Below, piece after piece: positions 8,313 through 15,124 of a DNA stretch of 64,000 bases (positions within the stretch are counted from its first letter, which is position 1; each line of letters starts with the position of its first letter). The notes beneath the pieces were generated by a model, which made no database searches, was not told the origin of the DNA, and saw only the letters and a program-made list of their open reading frames with translations. Origin of the DNA: Streptomyces sp. PR69 (lineage in GTDB: Bacteria; Actinomycetota; Actinomycetes; Streptomycetales; Streptomycetaceae); assembly GCF_026420845.1 (NCBI RefSeq), contig NZ_JAOWCB010000004.1, positions 273,960 to 337,959 on the forward strand. Reading direction: 5' to 3'. A program made the position numbers and the translations under genes.

Positions 8313-8644
8313 GCGTCGGGCAGGATGCGGGCCGCGCGGGGCCGCAGCTTGGCGACGTTCGCGGACAGGGCCGGAAGGTCGCCGGTGGCGGTCTTGCGGA
8401 CCCCTGCGTTCTCGGCGGTGGTGGCTACCAGGTCGGCCGGGGTGCAGGCGAGGATGTCGCAGAGCGCGGCCATGACCTGCAACGACAGCCGTTCCGGGGT
8501 GCCGGAGACCAGACGGTGGACCTGGGAGGCGGACAGGTCGATCCCGCGTTCACGCAGCAGCGGGACCAACTCGGTGGCTGTGAAGATCTGATGCTGGGCC
8601 ATCACCTCGCGCAGCCGCCAGGTGTAGCCGACCTTACGCTTCAT
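8309..8644 (-). CDS. Small XRE-type HTH protein of the recombinase module
   Basis: This 111-residue protein has a Cro/C1-type helix-turn-helix (ASQVHRLVSGTPERLSLQVM) followed by ALCDILACTPADLV, the usual end of such domains. It overlaps the recombinase upstream and the recombinase-like gene downstream by 4 bases each (ATGA), so all three are made together. It may be a repressor acting on the palindromes before 9792, or a directionality or accessory factor for recombination, as a small third gene is in Tn554-like systems. The role is inferred from position. Confidence 0.75.
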   Translation of the reverse strand: MKRKVGYTWRLREVMAQHQIFTATELVPLLRERGIDLSASQVHRLVSGTPERLSLQVMAALCDILACTPADLVATTAENAGVRKTATGDLPALSANVAKLRPRAARILPDA

Positions 8645-9792
8645 GCGTTCCTCCCGTTCCGGGTCTGAAGGGCCGCGGCGATGGTGTCGTCCAGGTGCCG
8701 GCGCAGGGTTCGGGTGCGGAAGTCCGACGAGACACAGGTGTAGATGGAGGTGGTGCTGGCGTGCTCGTGACCGACCTGTTCCTGGACGAAGCGGGGGTCC
8801 CAGCCGTCCTCGATCAGGTGGGTGACGTAGGACCTTCGCAGCGAGTGGAAGTCCAGTCCGTCGTCCAGGCCCAGGGCCTCGCGGTATGCCTTGAAACGGG
8901 AGTTGATCCGCTGGCAGCCGATCCGCAGACCCCGTTCGGACGGCCAGGCGGCCGGATTGCCGTCAGCCCCGAAGTGGGGCCGGACCTCGGTGAACCACTC
9001 GTCGAGGACATCCGGGGTCCAGTCGAACACGGTCAGCACCCCGCGGCGCTTGGGCGGCGAGCCCTTCTTCGCCTTGCCGAACCGCACCTGGCATCGGCCG
9101 TACTCGCCGAACTCGGCCCCGTGCGGGTTCCGGCCGAAGTCGGCCGCGTCGAGCATCCGTGTCTCGTTGCGCCGGGTCCCGTAGGCGTAGGCCGTCTTGA
9201 ACACAGTGGCGTCCCGAAAAGCTGGCAGCCAGCCCTTGCGGCCCAGCGAGCGGATGCGCGCGACCTCGTCGTCGCAGTAGGCGAAGAAGGCGTGCAGCTC
9301 AGCCTTGGTGAACGCCCGCTTCTTCGGGTCGGACTCGTTGTCCTGGACATGCACTGCGGTGTTCCACTCGTGCACCACCTGGACCGGGTGAGTGCCGAAG
9401 CGTTCCTCGCAGGTGGCGGTCCACTCATAGAGGGGGTCGGTCACGAAGTGGCAGAAGGACCGGACGGCCTCGGAGTACGAACGGATCGTCGAGCGCTTCA
9501 GATCGCGCAGTGAGCGCAGGTCCCCGAGCCACTCGTCGACCATCGCCGGCGTCCAGTTCCATGGGTAGGTGTTCACGTACGCGGCGAACGCCTTCACCGC
9601 GTTCTCCCGTCCCTCCACGGTCGTCCGGGCCAGATTCCGCGCCAGCTGCTGATTGGCGAACCCCGTCAGCATCGCAGTGAAGACCTGTTCCTCCGGCCGC
9701 AGCAACGCGACCCCGTCCACCAGATGCAGCCTCGCCGCACCCGGTATCGACCCGTTGAACCCCACCGATCCACCACTCTCCGTGACTCGCAT
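8641..9792 (-). CDS. Tyrosine recombinase (XerC/D-like), intact
   Basis: This 383-residue integrase has an N-terminal SAM-like DNA-binding domain (to about residue 150, including FAAYVNTYPWNWTPAMVDEW). Its catalytic domain retains the expected residues: Arg in YAYGTRRNETRML, the HxxR box HSLRRSYVTHLIEDG, and a C-terminal His and Tyr in VGHEHASTTSIYTCVS. It heads the three-gene module and is the only member with a full active site, so it should supply the strand-exchange activity. The start at 9792 sits directly behind palindromes that may be operators. Confidence 0.88.
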   Translation of the reverse strand: MRVTESGGSVGFNGSIPGAARLHLVDGVALLRPEEQVFTAMLTGFANQQLARNLARTTVEGRENAVKAFAAYVNTYPWNWTPAMVDEWLGDLRSLRDLKRSTIRSYSEAVRSFCHFVTDPLYEWTATCEERFGTHPVQVVHEWNTAVHVQDNESDPKKRAFTKAELHAFFAYCDDEVARIRSLGRKGWLPAFRDATVFKTAYAYGTRRNETRMLDAADFGRNPHGAEFGEYGRCQVRFGKAKKGSPPKRRGVLTVFDWTPDVLDEWFTEVRPHFGADGNPAAWPSERGLRIGCQRINSRFKAYREALGLDDGLDFHSLRRSYVTHLIEDGWDPRFVQEQVGHEHASTTSIYTCVSSDFRTRTLRRHLDDTIAAALQTRNGRNA

Positions 9793-9996
9793 CAGATGCG
9801 AGGAAATCGCATCCTATGCGAGTCGCCAGGAAACCAGCAGTTCAGCCCCCTGCGTGAGTGGCAGCAAGGCTCCGCGTGCCGCTACTGTCACCGGTAGCTC
9901 GGGCACCCAACGTGACCACCCCGCAGCATGGTTGATGCCCTCCTTCGGAGCGATTCGCATACCGTCGCCAATTCGCATCTGATGCAATTGACGGTG
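9785..9996. promoter_or_regulatory. Palindromic operator-like sites upstream of the recombinase module
   Basis: CTCGCATCAGATGCGAG at 9787-9803 is a perfect 17-bp palindrome, followed by a related ATCGCATCCTATGCGAGT. A third related site, ATTCGCATCTGATGCAAT, lies near 9970-9987 in the same A+T-rich gap (9793-10123), which holds no gene I can support. The sites sit over the likely promoter of the recombinase operon and near the 3' end of the next gene. The natural candidate binder is the HTH protein at 8309-8644. They could alternatively be recombination sites. Confidence 0.45.
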
Positions 9997-10123
9997 ATTG
10001 GATCAATGGAACCGTGATTGACGCTGAGATTGATCTCTAAATCGGCGGATACACCCCTGCGGGACGTGGACGCATGCGGTCGGGCCGGCGTCGGGAAGGA
10101 GTGGTTCCTGACCCGGGCCCGGG

Positions 10124-11218
10124 TCACCACCTCTGGGGCTGCACAAATCCGCCGAAGGGCCGACGCCACTCGTTGGTGGCGTCGCGCCTCTTGAGTACTT
10201 CCTCGACGACCGGACCCGCCTCTTTATCGAATGCGCCGTCCCGGAGCACCACGCGGTGACAGACCATGCCGCTGCTGTCCTCCTCAAAGTCCTTCCACTT
10301 CCCGCTGTCGTACCGCTTGGAGGGCCGGTGTACGTCGAGGAGCTGGAAGGCTTCGAGTGGCTTGTGCGTCTCGTAGGTGTCGCGGCCGACGCCGTAGAAG
10401 CCGTGGCGCACGTTGCTCAGCACGTACCCGACTGTCATTGGGGCTCTGCCCTCGGGAGCCACGTGCATGGCGTCAAACTTCATGACGTCGAACCACATCA
10501 GCAGGGCCGCGATCTCGCTGTTGGTGAGCACGTGGACCCAGCCGTTGGTAAAGAACCCGACGGGGATCTCAAGGAAGCGCTCGTCATCGGCCGGCACGGT
10601 GTACGGGATGCTCGCGGCGCCGGTGTCCTTGCTCTTTCCGTTCTCGCACAGGAGCAGAACGCCACGGCGGACCTGCCCCTTAATCCCGGTTGCCGACTTG
10701 AGTAGCCCCATCTCCTCAAGTGCCTTCATCGCTTGGGCGATCTGCCTGATCTTGTTCGTGCGGACCGAGGACGCCTGGACGCCGGGCCCGGCGTACTTGG
10801 CGACGGTCGCCACCAAGCCTTCCCAGGAATCGGTCTTCTGGGCGTCCGGCTCGATCGGGTACGGCTGGGGCCACTCCTTGCCGACCGCCGCCTCGCACTG
10901 CGCCGCAAACAGCATCAGGAGGTACAGCTTCAGGGTGAGCCCTTTCGGCGTGATCATCTGTGCGGAGAGCGGGCGCTCGGCCCGAGGCAGCGGCTTCCTC
11001 TCGGTCTCGACCGTCCCACCGAACTTCTCCAGCCTCACGAAGGACCGCCGCACGCGCACAACCTGCGGCTTCTTGCCTCGCGCGTGGATCTCGCGGGCCT
11101 TCTTGATCGCATCGGGGAGCTCGCCCCCCATCAACGCCTGTAGCTGGTCCTTGCGGATCTCGACCTTGCCATCCCGCTCCTGCGCCACAGCTGCCCTCAA
11201 AAAGTCTGACGGTTTCAC
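10124..11218 (-). CDS. Hypothetical protein of an accessory element, replication-initiator-like fold suspected
   Basis: This 364-residue soluble protein has no signal peptide or membrane helix. The central part has a pattern of winged-helix units: LTLKLYLLMLFAAQCEAAV, IRQIAQAMKALEEMGLLK and NSEIAALLMWFDVMKF. It resembles the winged-helix layout of actinomycete plasmid/ICE replication or control proteins, but I recognise no family signature. The GTG start at 11218 has only a weak ribosome-binding site. The upstream region carries a long-spaced inverted repeat. It lies between the recombinase module and a small membrane-protein gene, so an accessory or replication role is only a guess. Confidence 0.6.
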   Translation of the reverse strand: MKPSDFLRAAVAQERDGKVEIRKDQLQALMGGELPDAIKKAREIHARGKKPQVVRVRRSFVRLEKFGGTVETERKPLPRAERPLSAQMITPKGLTLKLYLLMLFAAQCEAAVGKEWPQPYPIEPDAQKTDSWEGLVATVAKYAGPGVQASSVRTNKIRQIAQAMKALEEMGLLKSATGIKGQVRRGVLLLCENGKSKDTGAASIPYTVPADDERFLEIPVGFFTNGWVHVLTNSEIAALLMWFDVMKFDAMHVAPEGRAPMTVGYVLSNVRHGFYGVGRDTYETHKPLEAFQLLDVHRPSKRYDSGKWKDFEEDSSGMVCHRVVLRDGAFDKEAGPVVEEVLKRRDATNEWRRPFGGFVQPQRW

Positions 11219-11227
11219 CGCTACCGT

Positions 11228-11304
11228 TTGATCCGCATGGCTTCGCTATCCAGTTTCAATGTCATCTTCAACTTTGACTATCGACTCGACGCCATGCGGA
11301 TCAA
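11228..11304. repeat. Inverted repeat upstream of the 10124-11218 gene
   Basis: TGATCCGCATGGC and its exact complement GCCATGCGGATCA lie about 50 bases apart, with an A+T-richer stretch between them. This is just outside the start of the minus-strand gene. A promoter-spanning operator pair is likely, and a DNA-looping or replication site is possible. The rest of 11305-11459 holds nothing I can call. Confidence 0.45.
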
Positions 11305-11459
11305 TCCGTCGACCAGTGTACCTCAGACCCTGTCAAGTCCGCCGCACCATGGATCTCACGAGCTGGAACCCCAGCCGTTGAGGTCCCACAGGCCCAGGAC
11401 AGAGAGCCGGCAAGCAGAACTGCCCTGGTACCTGTACGCACAGGAAAGAGGTATTCCTC

Positions 11460-11687
11460 CTGACTACCACCGACGGTACCCCAGTAGATCCGACAGAGCG
11501 CCAGCCCTTCGTCTCCGTGAGCAGGAGGCGCCCCGAGGGAGCACTCGCCTGGTGCCAGTTCGGGTTCTCCGTTCTCTGCGTTGGTTCCGGGGTCGCCTTT
11601 TGCTTCACCGGCTTCCCCTTCGTCGGCGGCCCGCTCATCACCGCCGGAACGTGCCTTCACGTCAAGGTCGAGATCAACCCTCGCTGA
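11460..11687 (+). CDS. Small membrane protein, unusual start
   Basis: This 75-codon frame ends at a TGA at 11685-11687. It reads as a polar head with TTTDGTPVDPTERQPFVSV followed by a hydrophobic region (WCQFGFSVLCVGSGVAF, then FTGFPFVGGPLITAG) that can form two membrane helices. AGAGG lies about 8 bases before a CTG codon at 11460 that would be the start. A GTG at 11517 would give a 56-residue protein but has no site. The frame is short, so confidence is moderate. A strong hairpin follows 24 bases after the stop, as expected for a real gene. Function unknown. Confidence 0.4.
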   Translation: MTTTDGTPVDPTERQPFVSVSRRRPEGALAWCQFGFSVLCVGSGVAFCFTGFPFVGGPLITAGTCLHVKVEINPR

Positions 11688-11710
11688 CACCAGCGGTTGA
11701 TCTTGAAGTA

Positions 11711-11739
11711 AGAGGACCCCGGCATCACCGGGGTCCTCT
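11711..11739. terminator. Hairpin terminator, possibly bidirectional
   Basis: AGAGGACCCCGG pairs perfectly with CCGGGGTCCTCT around a 5-base loop (12-bp stem). It sits after the small plus-strand membrane-protein gene and at the 3' end of a doubtful minus-strand frame, so it may stop transcription from both sides. Confidence 0.8.
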
Positions 11740-11985
11740 GCCGTTGTAGCGGGCGGCGGCGCCGCTGGTCAGGTTCGCTCGCGGCGGGAAGAGTTCGAGG
11801 AGGCGTTCCTTCTGGCGGGCACCGAGGCCCTGGACGCGGCGGAGCGCCTGGGAGTATCCAGGGACGTCGCTGAAGGGGATGTGGTTCGCCTTCAGACGCT
11901 CGGGGGCTGCTGGCAGCCGTCTCACCCAATCCAGCCCTCGCAGGTCAACGCGACACCGCCGGCTAACTTCGCTGAGACAGGACAA
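11725..11985 (-). CDS. Doubtful 86-residue frame, function unknown
   Basis: The frame reads naturally in its middle part (ERLKANHIPFSDVPGYSQAL, RRVQGLGARQKERLLELFPP), with a helix-hairpin-helix-like turn at VQGLGARQK. The stop codon lies within the shared hairpin loop. It has no clear ribosome-binding site, and its first ~20 residues look non-coding. It may be the C-terminal remnant of a larger gene. Between here and 12175 I see no other supportable gene. Confidence 0.3.
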   Translation of the reverse strand: MSCLSEVSRRCRVDLRGLDWVRRLPAAPERLKANHIPFSDVPGYSQALRRVQGLGARQKERLLELFPPRANLTSGAAARYNGRGPR

Positions 11986-12174
11986 CGCCTGCGCCCTGTT
12001 GCGGCGCCGACTCGATCACAAGCATGCGCAGGCGTCGCGCACAACCGGACAACACCGGAGGAACGGGCCGAATCCGCTCGACCTCGCGCGGCGGCCGACG
12101 GCTCAACGCGACCCGTACGGCGGCGCTCTCATTGCCGACCGGGCGGCGGCCACGCAGCATCGGATGCCTGCTCA

Positions 12175-12397
12175 ACAGCGCGCATGTGATCCTTTACACA
12201 CACGACGCCGAAGCCGACCGGGCGTTCATACGCGACGACCTGGAGCGCACACTCGCCCGGCTGGCCGAGCGCGGCGTGTCTCACGGTCGCCAACCGGCCG
12301 CGGCCAGGAGCTTCTCGCGGCGGTCCGCATGCCCGGCGGAGCCGAACTCCCGCTGTATGGGCCACATCACCCGGTAGCCAACGGACTGTCACCCTGA
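12175..12397 (+). pseudogene. Broken VOC/glyoxalase-family gene
   Basis: Three pieces of a vicinal-oxygen-chelate protein are visible in order. First is SAHVILYTHDAEADRAFIRD (the N-terminal strand-helix unit), then DLERTLARLAERGV (the late helix), then, in another frame, VRMPGGAELPLYGPHHPVA before a TGA. The middle of the fold, normally about 50 residues, is missing between the first two pieces. A frameshift separates the last. No functional protein can be made. Confidence 0.65.
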
Positions 12398-12419
12398 TGG
12401 CCCACCCCTGCGCGATCGC

Positions 12420-12435
12420 ATCTCATATCTGAGAT
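12420..12435. promoter_or_regulatory. Palindrome immediately upstream of the HTH-MurA gene
   Basis: ATCTCATATCTGAGAT has 6-bp arms around a 4-base centre and ends 11 bases before the ATG at 12447. The encoded protein has its own XRE domain, so this is a good candidate for an autoregulatory operator. No ribosome-binding site is obvious, so the message may be leaderless or nearly so. Confidence 0.5.
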
Positions 12436-12446
12436 AGCCTGCCGCC

Positions 12447-13976
12447 ATGGCAGATGACTACCTCGTACGCATCGGCAAGCTCATCCGTGACGCCCGTCAG
12501 CACCGGGGCTGGACACAGACGCAGCTCGCCGAAGCACTCGGCACCAGCCAGAGCGCCGTCAACCGCATTGAGCGCGGCAATCAGAACATCAGTCTTGAGA
12601 TGATCGCCCGAATCGGTGAGGCGCTGGACAGCGAGATCGTGTCGCTCGGCTATGCCGGACCCATGCATCTGCGCGTCGTCGGCGGACGCCGGCTCTCCGG
12701 CTCGATCGACGTCAAGACGAGCAAGAACGCCTGTGTGGCGCTGCTCTGCGGCTCGCTGCTGAACAAGGGACGCACGGTGCTGCGCCGCGTCGCCCGCATC
12801 GAAGAGGTCTACCGGCTGCTGGAGGTGCTCAACTCCATCGGCGTACGGACACGTTGGATCAACGACGGCGTGGACCTGGAGATCGTGCCGCCTGCCGACC
12901 TCGACCTGGACGCGATGGACGCGGAGGCGGCCCGCCGCACCCGGTCGATCATCATGTTCCTGGGGCCGCTGCTGCACCGGCTGGACGCTTTCCGGCTGCC
13001 GTACGCGGGCGGCTGCGATCTGGGCACCCGCACCATCGAGCCGCATATGATCGCGCTGCGCCGCTTCGGCCTCGACATCACCGCGACAGAGGGCCTCTAC
13101 CACGCCCAGGTGGACCGGTCGGTCACCCCCGGCCGTCCGATCGTGCTGACCGAACGCGGCGACACGGTGACCGAGAACGCGCTGCTGGCGGCCGCCCGCC
13201 ATGACGGCGTCACCGTCATCCGCAACGCCTCCTCCAACTACATGGTCCAGGACCTCTGCTTCTTCCTGAAGGCGCTGGGCGTGAAGGTCGAGGGCGTGGG
13301 CACCACCACGCTCACCGTGCACGGTGTGCCGAACATCGACGTGGATGTGGACTACTCCCCCTCCGAGGACCCGGTCGAGGCGATGAGCCTGCTGGCCGCC
13401 GCGGTGGTCACCGAGTCCGAGCTGACGATCCGTCGCGTCCCCATCGAGTTCCTGGAGATCGAGCTCGCGGTGCTGGAGGAGATGGGCCTGGACCACGACC
13501 GCTCGGCCGAATACCCCGCGGACAACGGCCACACCCGTCTCGTGGACCTGACGGTGCGCCCCTCCAAGCTGGAAGCGCCGATCGACAAGATCCACCCCAT
13601 GCCCTTCCCCGGCCTCAACATCGACAATGTGCCCTTCTTCGCGGCGATCGCGGCGGTGGCGCAGGGTCAGACCCTCATTCACGACTGGGTCTACGACAAC
13701 CGCGCCATCTACCTCACCGACCTCAACCGCCTCGGCGGCCGCCTCCAGCTCCTCGACCCCCACCGCGTCCTGGTCGAAGGCCCCACCCGCTGGCGCGCCG
13801 CCGAAATGATGTGCCCGCCCGCCCTGCGCCCCGCGGTGGTCGTCCTGCTGGCGATGATGGCGGCCGAGGGCACGTCCGTGCTGCGCAACGTCTATGTCAT
13901 CAACCGCGGGTACGAGGAGCTGGCGGAGCGGCTGAACTCGGTGGGCGCGCAGATCGAGATCTTCCGCGACATTTGA
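12447..13976 (+). CDS. murA: UDP-GlcNAc 1-carboxyvinyltransferase (MurA family) with N-terminal HTH domain
   Basis: The enzyme transfers enolpyruvate from PEP to UDP-N-acetylglucosamine, the first committed step of peptidoglycan synthesis. Residues 1-70 form an XRE helix-turn-helix (RGWTQTQLAEALGTSQSAVN, RIERGNQNISLEMIARIGEA). The two-domain enolpyruvyl transferase follows from about residue 72 (LRVVGGRRLSGSIDVKTSKN). The catalytic cysteine loop is present as YAGGCDLGTRTIEPH. Total length of 509 exceeds the usual ~420 by the HTH domain. It may be a second MurA paralogue that senses ligand through the enzyme fold and regulates DNA. A palindrome just upstream supports autoregulation. Confidence 0.88.
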   Translation: MADDYLVRIGKLIRDARQHRGWTQTQLAEALGTSQSAVNRIERGNQNISLEMIARIGEALDSEIVSLGYAGPMHLRVVGGRRLSGSIDVKTSKNACVALLCGSLLNKGRTVLRRVARIEEVYRLLEVLNSIGVRTRWINDGVDLEIVPPADLDLDAMDAEAARRTRSIIMFLGPLLHRLDAFRLPYAGGCDLGTRTIEPHMIALRRFGLDITATEGLYHAQVDRSVTPGRPIVLTERGDTVTENALLAAARHDGVTVIRNASSNYMVQDLCFFLKALGVKVEGVGTTTLTVHGVPNIDVDVDYSPSEDPVEAMSLLAAAVVTESELTIRRVPIEFLEIELAVLEEMGLDHDRSAEYPADNGHTRLVDLTVRPSKLEAPIDKIHPMPFPGLNIDNVPFFAAIAAVAQGQTLIHDWVYDNRAIYLTDLNRLGGRLQLLDPHRVLVEGPTRWRAAEMMCPPALRPAVVVLLAMMAAEGTSVLRNVYVINRGYEELAERLNSVGAQIEIFRDI

Positions 13977-13983
13977 TGTGCGA

Positions 13984-14042
13984 ATGCCGCCGTACCCGGT
14001 CTGACCTGCTATTTAGCGGGGCAGGGAGTGGTACGGCGGCAT
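13984..14042. terminator. Long-loop inverted repeat after the MurA-type gene
   Basis: ATGCCGCCGTAC at 13984-13995 pairs perfectly with GTACGGCGGCAT at 14031-14042 across a 35-base loop. It begins 7 bases after the stop of the HTH-MurA gene and precedes a converging integrase remnant, so a transcription terminator is the simplest reading. Confidence 0.6.
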
Positions 14043-14107
14043 CTCTGGGACTTTGGGCCTGCGGCGGGCTACGAGCCGCGCTCCACAGGCTCTGTCGCCA
14101 GCCGCGG

Positions 14108-14245
14108 CTACGCGAAGATCGCCTCGATGGCGGCGCTGCCCCGTGCGCCGGCTCGCAACAGGAAGTGGGAGTACTTCCGCAGCGTGAACCCCGGGTCGGA
14201 GTGCCCCAGCCAGCGCGCCGGGGATGCGGAGCACGTGCGGTAAGC
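14108..14245 (-). pseudogene. C-terminal stump of a phage-type integrase
   Basis: The minus strand encodes WLGHSDPGFTLRKYSHFLLR and ends AIEAIFA before a stop. This is the last part of a tyrosine recombinase with its nucleophile Tyr in KYSHF. Upstream the similarity is lost within about 15 residues. It is a leftover from an integrated element whose remainder is gone. Confidence 0.65.
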
Positions 14246-14267
14246 CCGCTCGCGCACTGCCGTACGC

Positions 14268-14470
14268 TGGCCGGTGCAGTTGGTTCGCCCCGTCCGCCAG
14301 GCGGGAGCGTCGTAAGAGGGAACCCGGTGGGAATCCGGGACTGCCCCGCAGCGGTGAGCGGGAACGACCGCCGTCATACGCACTGGAAGCCGAGGGCTTC
14401 TGGGAAGCGACGGCCAGTAGGCGCCTGACGAAGGTCAGGTGTGCCCGCGAGTCCGAAGACCTGCCACAGC
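14268..14470 (+). ncRNA. Cobalamin (B12) riboswitch
   Basis: The conserved parts of a cobalamin aptamer occur in order. They are GGTTCGCCCCGTCC near 14282, AAGAGGGAACCCGGTGGGAA near 14314, CCGGGACTGCCCCGCAGCGG near 14335, the GGGAAGCGACGGCCAGTAGG B12-box region near 14402, and CCCGCGAGTCCGAAGACCTG closing near 14463. The arrangement looks complete. The next gene on this strand is the thioesterase at 14602, whose expression it would shut off when B12 is plentiful. In Streptomyces such elements more often precede metE or cobalt/B12 genes. Confidence 0.9.
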
Positions 14471-14601
14471 CCGTGCCCCACCGGGTGCGGCCACACCGGA
14501 CCTCGAGGGCGGGTCGGCGGCGGCAGGGGTGATGTGGACCGCCCCGTCCTTCGCGCGCATCCGGCCATCGAGGTCGTCGAGAACTCGCGAAGGAGAGTTC
14601 C

Positions 14602-15069
14602 GTGACCATGGACGCTCGACTGCCCGTCGGCCCTGCCCACAAGGCCCCGGCCGACTCGTGCGTGACCCTCGCCCACATCATGAGCGAGCACGACACCAAC
14701 CTCTACGGCACCATCCACGGCGGCGTCATCATGAAGTTGATCGACGACGCCGCGGCAGCCGCCGCCGGCCGCCATGCGGACGGCCCAGCGGTGACCGTCT
14801 CGGTCAACCGCATGACCTTCCTCGCCCCGGTGCGGGCCGGTGATCTGCTTACCGTGCATGCGGAACTGGATCGGGCCGGACGCACCTCGATGGACGTCGG
14901 CGTCCGCGTCACCGCAGAGCGGTGGAATGCCTCCGGGCCTGCCGCCAACGTCGCCACCGCCCAGCTGACCTTCGTCGCCATCGACGCCGAGAGCCGCCCA
15001 TGCCCGGTCCCGCCCCTCAGCGCCGTGGGCACCGCGAACACATGCGGCGGCACAACAGAGGGGTCGTGA
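14602..15069 (+). CDS. Acyl-CoA thioesterase, hotdog (YciA/PaaI-like)
   Basis: This 155-residue hotdog-fold thioesterase hydrolyses acyl-CoA. The signature is NLYGTIHGGVIMKLIDDAAA, with the aspartate expected in the catalytic helix, then VSVNRMTFLAPVRAGDLL and VHAELDRAGRTSMDVGVRV. GGAGA precedes both the GTG at 14602 and the ATG at 14608; either could start. It is the first gene after a complete cobalamin riboswitch, so it is probably made mainly when B12 is scarce. One rationale is that B12-dependent methylmalonyl-CoA mutase then fails, so propionyl or methylmalonyl thioesters build up and CoA must be freed. That link is inference. Confidence 0.82.
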   Translation: MTMDARLPVGPAHKAPADSCVTLAHIMSEHDTNLYGTIHGGVIMKLIDDAAAAAAGRHADGPAVTVSVNRMTFLAPVRAGDLLTVHAELDRAGRTSMDVGVRVTAERWNASGPAANVATAQLTFVAIDAESRPCPVPPLSAVGTANTCGGTTEGS

Positions 15070-15072
15070 GAG

Positions 15073-15109
15073 ACGGCGGGGGCACTCCATCGGCGAGCGC
15101 CCCCGCCGT
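15073..15109. terminator. Bidirectional terminator between converging genes
   Basis: ACGGCGGGGGC pairs with GCCCCCGCCGT (11-bp stem) around a 15-base loop. It lies between the thioesterase (plus) and the RamB-like regulator (minus), whose 3' ends face each other 55 bases apart. Confidence 0.75.
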
Positions 15110-15124
15110 ACAGCCACTGCCGGT

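Noticed and set aside
11711..11739. Possible tRNA or small-RNA arm
   Set aside because: The 12-bp stem with 5-base loop stands alone with no cloverleaf partners. Its position after a gene fits a terminator.
12423..13763. 446-codon frame antisense to the MurA-type gene
   Set aside because: His/Val/Gly-rich shadow with no motif, opposite a gene with clear catalytic residues.
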